A stretch of 64,000 bases of DNA from Agaricus subrufescens (taxonomy: Eukaryota > Basidiomycota > Agaricomycetes > Agaricales > Agaricaceae). Below, in pieces: positions 59,801-64,000 of this stretch; the stretch's first letter is position 1, and every line of letters begins with the position of its first letter. Made by a program: the position numbers and the translations under genes. The notes beneath the pieces were generated by a model. The model had not been told where the DNA came from, made no database searches, and worked only from the letters and a program-made list of their open reading frames with translations. Where the stretch lies: assembly GCA_029945375.1 (NCBI GenBank), contig CM057060.1:3100001-3164000 (forward strand). Direction: 5' to 3'.

Positions 59801-62800
59801 AGTATCCAAATCCACAGAAGACGCAGAGGGCGACGAGGACGGTAAATGAGGAGGGGAAGGTGGAAGAGGGGCAGTAGTCAAAGGTCCTATATCAAGCCGT
59901 AGTTGTCGTTTCGTAACTCCACCTGTATATGTTCATATCACGTCAGATGGAAAAATTAAACATAAAACACGAGAAAAGAAAAAAGAAATCAGAAAAAAAA
60001 ATACTCCCCCGCACCCCGAATAAAAAAGAATGAACGTCAACAAAAATCATAAAAAGAAGAGGAAAAAAGCAAAAAGTGCACACCACCATAACAAATCAAT
60101 TATTTCGTTATTTTTCACGGCAAAAACACAACCAAATTTCACATCGAGATCGCGCAAAAACACACAATCAGACACACCAATTATTATTTTCCATCCATAT
60201 TCAACGAGCGAGTGAGAATTGGTAGGTGAAATAACGCGTTCATGTTTTCAAAATTTCGGCAAGATTTTCGGTTTGTGTGGAAGGTACATGGCGTCCAAAG
60301 AAAAAAGAATGTGAAAGATTAAGCAAAAAAAAAGTATGTCGAGGCGTGGGGTTGGGTAGCCGTCCGCCCGAACAAAAACGAAACAAAAGCGAAAAAAATT
60401 ATTTCAGCTCATGTCTTGACGGAAAGAAAGAAAAAAAAGTTTGAGCACCAAAAAAATAAGGCTTGGGCGGGTGTAAAATAGTAGGGGTGGGAGGCGGCAC
60501 TCAGAAGAAGAAAAAAAAAAGGACCACACTAACCATCCTCCACATCCAAATAATCCTTCGGCACAATATAAACCATACCACCCTTCTCAGCCTTCCACCA
60601 CGCATCATCATCTCTATCCACGATCTGCAGAACCTCACCCTCCCCAAAACTCAACTCGTCCGAATTTCCGCCTGTGTATTCATACATCGCCTTGGCTTTC
60701 ACTGTCCAAGCAGCATAATCATCGTTAGCGACGTCCACCAGACCAGAGACATAGGAGATAATGGGTGGCGTGGTAGGTCGCGCCATCGTGGTATAAAGAA
60801 AAGGCGAAGGGAGAGAGCAGAAAGGAATTAAAAAGAGGGCAGGGAGCACACCCGCAGACGAATAAACGAAACCCGAGGTAAATTGGAGACGAGGGGGGAG
60901 AGAGTGGATTTTTTTAAAAACAGAACGTAACTCACCAGGTTTAACGACCTCTATATATGTCTTCGGGAACAATCCACTCTTCCCCGAAACAACATTCTTC
61001 CCAAACCACCAATCGCCGCCCGACTTTGACGGATTGGCAATTATAATCACGTTCTCCGCAAACGCTTCAAAAAAGGAAAAAAAAAACACAACGTCAAAAC
61101 ACAGTTCGCGATCAAACCAAACAGAAAAATCACGCACAGAGATCATCAGTTCCCTCTCCTTCGAAAGCAAACAAAGATCGTGCACGATGCTCTAAAAATT
61201 CCATAAGAACCCAAAAAGATCATATCAGAAAACTCCCAAAACTCACCAATCGATTTGTCAATGTCAGCCATCAAATCGAAACTAGGAGCTTCATCAACCT
61301 GAATCTCGGGTACAGACCCCGCCTTTGGATCATCCTCTTCGTCAACCTCCAAAGTCGTGGGCATGGCTTCCACCCTAGTAGGCGTCCCAGCATCGACGGC
61401 TCTCGTAGCGAACCAATCAACAGATTGCCTATTCTCCTTCCTACCCGCATCATAACCCGCATCATCCATCATGGAAGACGATCCCGCAGGCGGCGGTGAT
61501 TCCACAATGTGGCTAGGCGGAGCACTATCTCCGATAACCCTTCCCGACACTGGAGGTCCACTCTTATCATTAGTCTGAGTTCGCTTCAATTTCATTCCTC
61601 CTTGAATCGACTTCATCAATGCGCTGACATCTCCAGGGCCAGATGGTGCTGCAGGTGAAGGAGCCGCAATAGGTGCCACAGGTGCTGGCGGTGGCGCTGC
61701 TGGTGGTGCCGCAGGTGCCGCAGGAGGGGGAGCAGGAGGAGAAATAACAACTGCAGGCGACTGAGGACCAGGCGAAGCAGGTCCAGATCCAATCGGCCCA
61801 GCAGACTGCGGCCTTCCGAACAGCTGTTGCGCAATATTCGCCCTCTTCTCCCTCGATTTCGTATACTCATCCTCACTGCTATCATCATCTTCATCGTTCT
61901 CATTCACATCCCCCCAATCTTCATCATCAAAATTCGAACTTGCAGTTTGATAATCCTTCCTCACGCTCGGTGGAGCAGGACTTTTTGAAGGAGTAGGGGG
62001 AACGGGGGATATAGCTGGAGGGGCTTTGGATACCGACGCTGATGACCATGGATTTGTACTGGCAGCACTTCCATTCGAAGCACCCCCACTTTGCTGGCTA
62101 AGCAACCTGCTGAAAGGATTCGTTGACTTGTTATCAGCCGCCGGAGGTGATACCGCGGCGGGCTGAACGGCAGGAGCAACAGGAGCAGCGGGGACAGCGG
62201 GGACAGCAGGAACAGAAGCAGGCGCAGGTGGCGGGGGTGGAGAAGAAGGTGGTTTCGGAGTAGACTGTCTAGCTTTCATAGCCTGTAACCTCGCTTGGTA
62301 CCGTTCCTCCTCCATTCTAGCCTGTGCTTCTTCCTCTTCAAGTCGTTTGAGTCTCGCTTGACGCTCAGTCTGGCGTTGTTCCTCGAGTCTCGCTTCCTCC
62401 TCTTCCTCCTCGAGCCGCTTAAGACGTGCCATGCGAGCTTCACGTTCTTTCTTGATCGCTTCCTCTCTAGCCCGAAGCCGCTCTTCTTCAGGGTCTACTT
62501 TAGGTGCTGAGGGTGTTACGACTGGTTGAGCACGAGCTGCAGGTGCAGCTGGTGGAACTTTTGGTGCTGGAGGTTGTCGAGGTGCTGGGACTGCTGGGGC
62601 TGGTGCTTTACGTGGCGGCGGAGGGGCAGGAGCACGTTTCGGGGTAGGGGGTGCAGCTTTCGGTGGTGTAGGGGCGGGTGGTGCCTTTGTTGAAGGTGCA
62701 GGCGAAGTAGCGCCCTTGGCAGCCTTTTCACTTTCCAACCTCTCCTTCCTCAACCTTTCTCTCTCCTCGGCCTGTTTTTCAGCAGCCCGAACTTTTTCCT

Positions 62801-64000
62801 CAGCCTCCTGCTTTTCTCGTTGTAACCGGTCTTCAACACCGGAGTCTATACTGGGTGATGTAGCTGTCGGGGTAACACCAAGAGCAGCCATACGAGCTTG
62901 AACACGGCGCTGGGCTTCCTCTTTCATGTATGCAGCACGTTCTTCGGCAGACATATTTCTCAAGTTTGGGGCGGGTGAAGGAGTAGGTCTTGGGGCTGGC
63001 GTCCGGGGTTTGGGAGGAGGGGTGGCAGCTCGTTCGACTGGTTTTTCGCGTTCGCGTTCACGTTCGCGTTCCCGATCTCTCTCGCGGTCTCTCTCGCGGT
63101 CCCTCTCTCTTTCACGTTCTCTGTCGTTGTATCGATCACGAGACCTATCACGACGGTCGCGATCATAGCCAGCACCTCTGGAAGACGGGCGAGAATACGG
63201 TCGGTCGTAACCGTCGTCGTCATACCTCCTGTCTTTTGCATCAAATCTCCCGAACCTATCATTGGCCCTGTCCCGATCTCTAGCCCATTGACGTTCCTGC
63301 ATGGCCTTCTTTTCGTCCCTAGCTTTCATCTTCCTCTCGACGTCTGGGATCCTCTCATGCATGAGGTTCATCATCTCTCTCTCTAGTTTCCTTCTTTCCT
63401 GATCTTTTGCGGCGCTTCTTGGACCGCGAGAGACATAATCAAGATCATCCTGAACGCGTCTCACCCGGTAGCGAAGATCATCCATTTCGCGGTCCAGAGC
63501 CTCGTCCTCTGCGGTACGGGCGGCATCAGCCTCGGATTGTTTATCAAGCATTTTTGCAGTATTCTCAAGTTGACGTCTCATTTCGGACAAATCAGAAGAG
63601 GGGCTGTCATCTTCACGACGCGATCTGACGTCATCGCGATTGACGTGGCGGCTACGGGGCTTGTAGATGCCCCCGAGAGGCTCCTCGTCGGTGTGCTTGT
63701 AGATGGTGGCATCGCGACCGGATTCGAAAGAGGGAGAGGAACCGGTGAAGGAACGGTTCTTGATGTACGAGACCTGGTTGTCCACGCCGGGAGATCGGGA
63801 TCGGGTCTCGTTTTTGAGAAGATCCTTGAGCATATCGACAGAGCTGTCGAGATCTCGAGCAGACGGCGGTACGAGCTCATCGGGGAGTGTATCCGGGATG
63901 GGCATGCCATTGAGGCCTGAAAATAGGAGTGAGCGATGGGATGACGTAGGAGATGATAGGCGCACGTCGGTAGATGAGGGCCATGGCGACATGGAACTCT
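56812..64000 (-). CDS. Intersectin/Cin1-Pan1-like endocytic scaffold with RhoGEF module (5' end beyond window)
   Basis: A large minus-strand gene whose 5' part lies past the right edge. In coding order: GLNGMPIPDTLPDELVPPSA from 63917 (after a TTTTCAG acceptor); charged coiled-coil and an Arg/Glu/Asp repeat (about 63050-63120); Pro-rich tracts; a WH2 actin-binding motif ALMKSIQGGMKLKRTQ. SH3-1 is ARSLFAFEGEGTDDL joined by an intron to SFAENVIIIANPSKSGGDWW. SH3-2 is VKAKAMYEYTGGNSDELSFG to YLDVEDG. After a 611-bp intron comes a Ser/Pro-rich linker (59922-58352), then a DH domain (AIFELINTEVAYVRDLQLIV ... MQRITRYPLLIKQ) and a PH domain ending ETMVWIRAIQHAARK, stop 56812-56814. This order matches long intersectin and Cryptococcus Cin1. 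It links endocytosis, actin and Rho/Cdc42 signalling. The EH domains expected upstream cannot be seen. I see no C2 domain before the stop. Confidence 0.88.
59923..60533 (-). other. 611-bp intron between the SH3 and DH halves
   Basis: The donor GTTAGTGTGG follows GAGGATG (DVEDG) and the acceptor ATATACAG precedes GTGGAGTTACG. Other introns here are mostly 45-60 bp, with one of about 235 bp between the two SH3 domains. The intron is A- and polypurine-rich on the plus strand. If it is retained, the next codon after DVEDG is TAG. Confidence 0.75.

Noticed and set aside
62926..63283. Arg/Ser-rich plus-strand ORFs
   Set aside because: Antisense of the Arg/Glu/Asp repeat in the intersectin-like gene.

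Overview
The window is nuclear DNA of a filamentous basidiomycete, almost certainly an agaricomycete (mushroom-forming fungus). Support: introns of about 43-60 bp with GT..AG ends, a Plavaka-type transposon, FunK1-type protein kinases, long-type unspecific peroxygenases, a DUF6698-like protein, and several large protein families I know only from agaricomycetes. Identifications come from reading translations and splice sites by eye; no database search was possible.

Layout. 1-2668 (minus): NatC auxiliary subunit NAA35/MAK10, cut by the left edge. 3534-3869: 28-bp minisatellite. 4072-6197 (minus): DUF6698-like gene. 6524-6946: tandem and palindromic repeats. 7252-9966 (plus): an 888-residue uncharacterised agaricomycete protein whose only intron looks GC-AG. 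10338-about 20010: a Plavaka transposon split by a complete second DNA transposon (10994-15986) with 206-bp inverted repeats, an 8-bp target duplication and one five-exon gene for a 1431-residue zinc-finger transposase. 20350-21684 (plus): PPR protein. 22393-about 28535 (minus): two tandem FunK1 kinases; a third, decayed copy lies at 35721-36668. 29096-33589 (minus): two diverged paralogues of a membrane-anchored protein of unknown function. 35244-35348 (minus): tRNA-Met(CAT) with intron. 37586-45010: two inverted peroxygenase genes enclosing a divergent mitochondrial pair, SUV3 helicase and ribosomal protein mS33. 46949-47370: hAT-like MITE. 47535-48839: divergent cytochrome P450. 48840-54378: gene-poor. 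54379-56598 (minus): Ser-rich protein and a short-chain dehydrogenase. 56812-64000 (minus): intersectin/Cin1-like endocytic scaffold with WH2, two SH3, DH and PH modules, its N-terminal part beyond the right edge.

How it fits together. Conserved housekeeping genes (NAA35, PPR, SUV3, mS33, intersectin) are separated by accessory DNA of transposons, repeats and duplicated families. The strongest candidate for something little described is the transposon at 10994-15986. Its ends are exact, its gene is open throughout, and removing it with one target-site copy restores the Plavaka reading frame. Its transposase resembles the P/hAT RNase H fold only in general plan.
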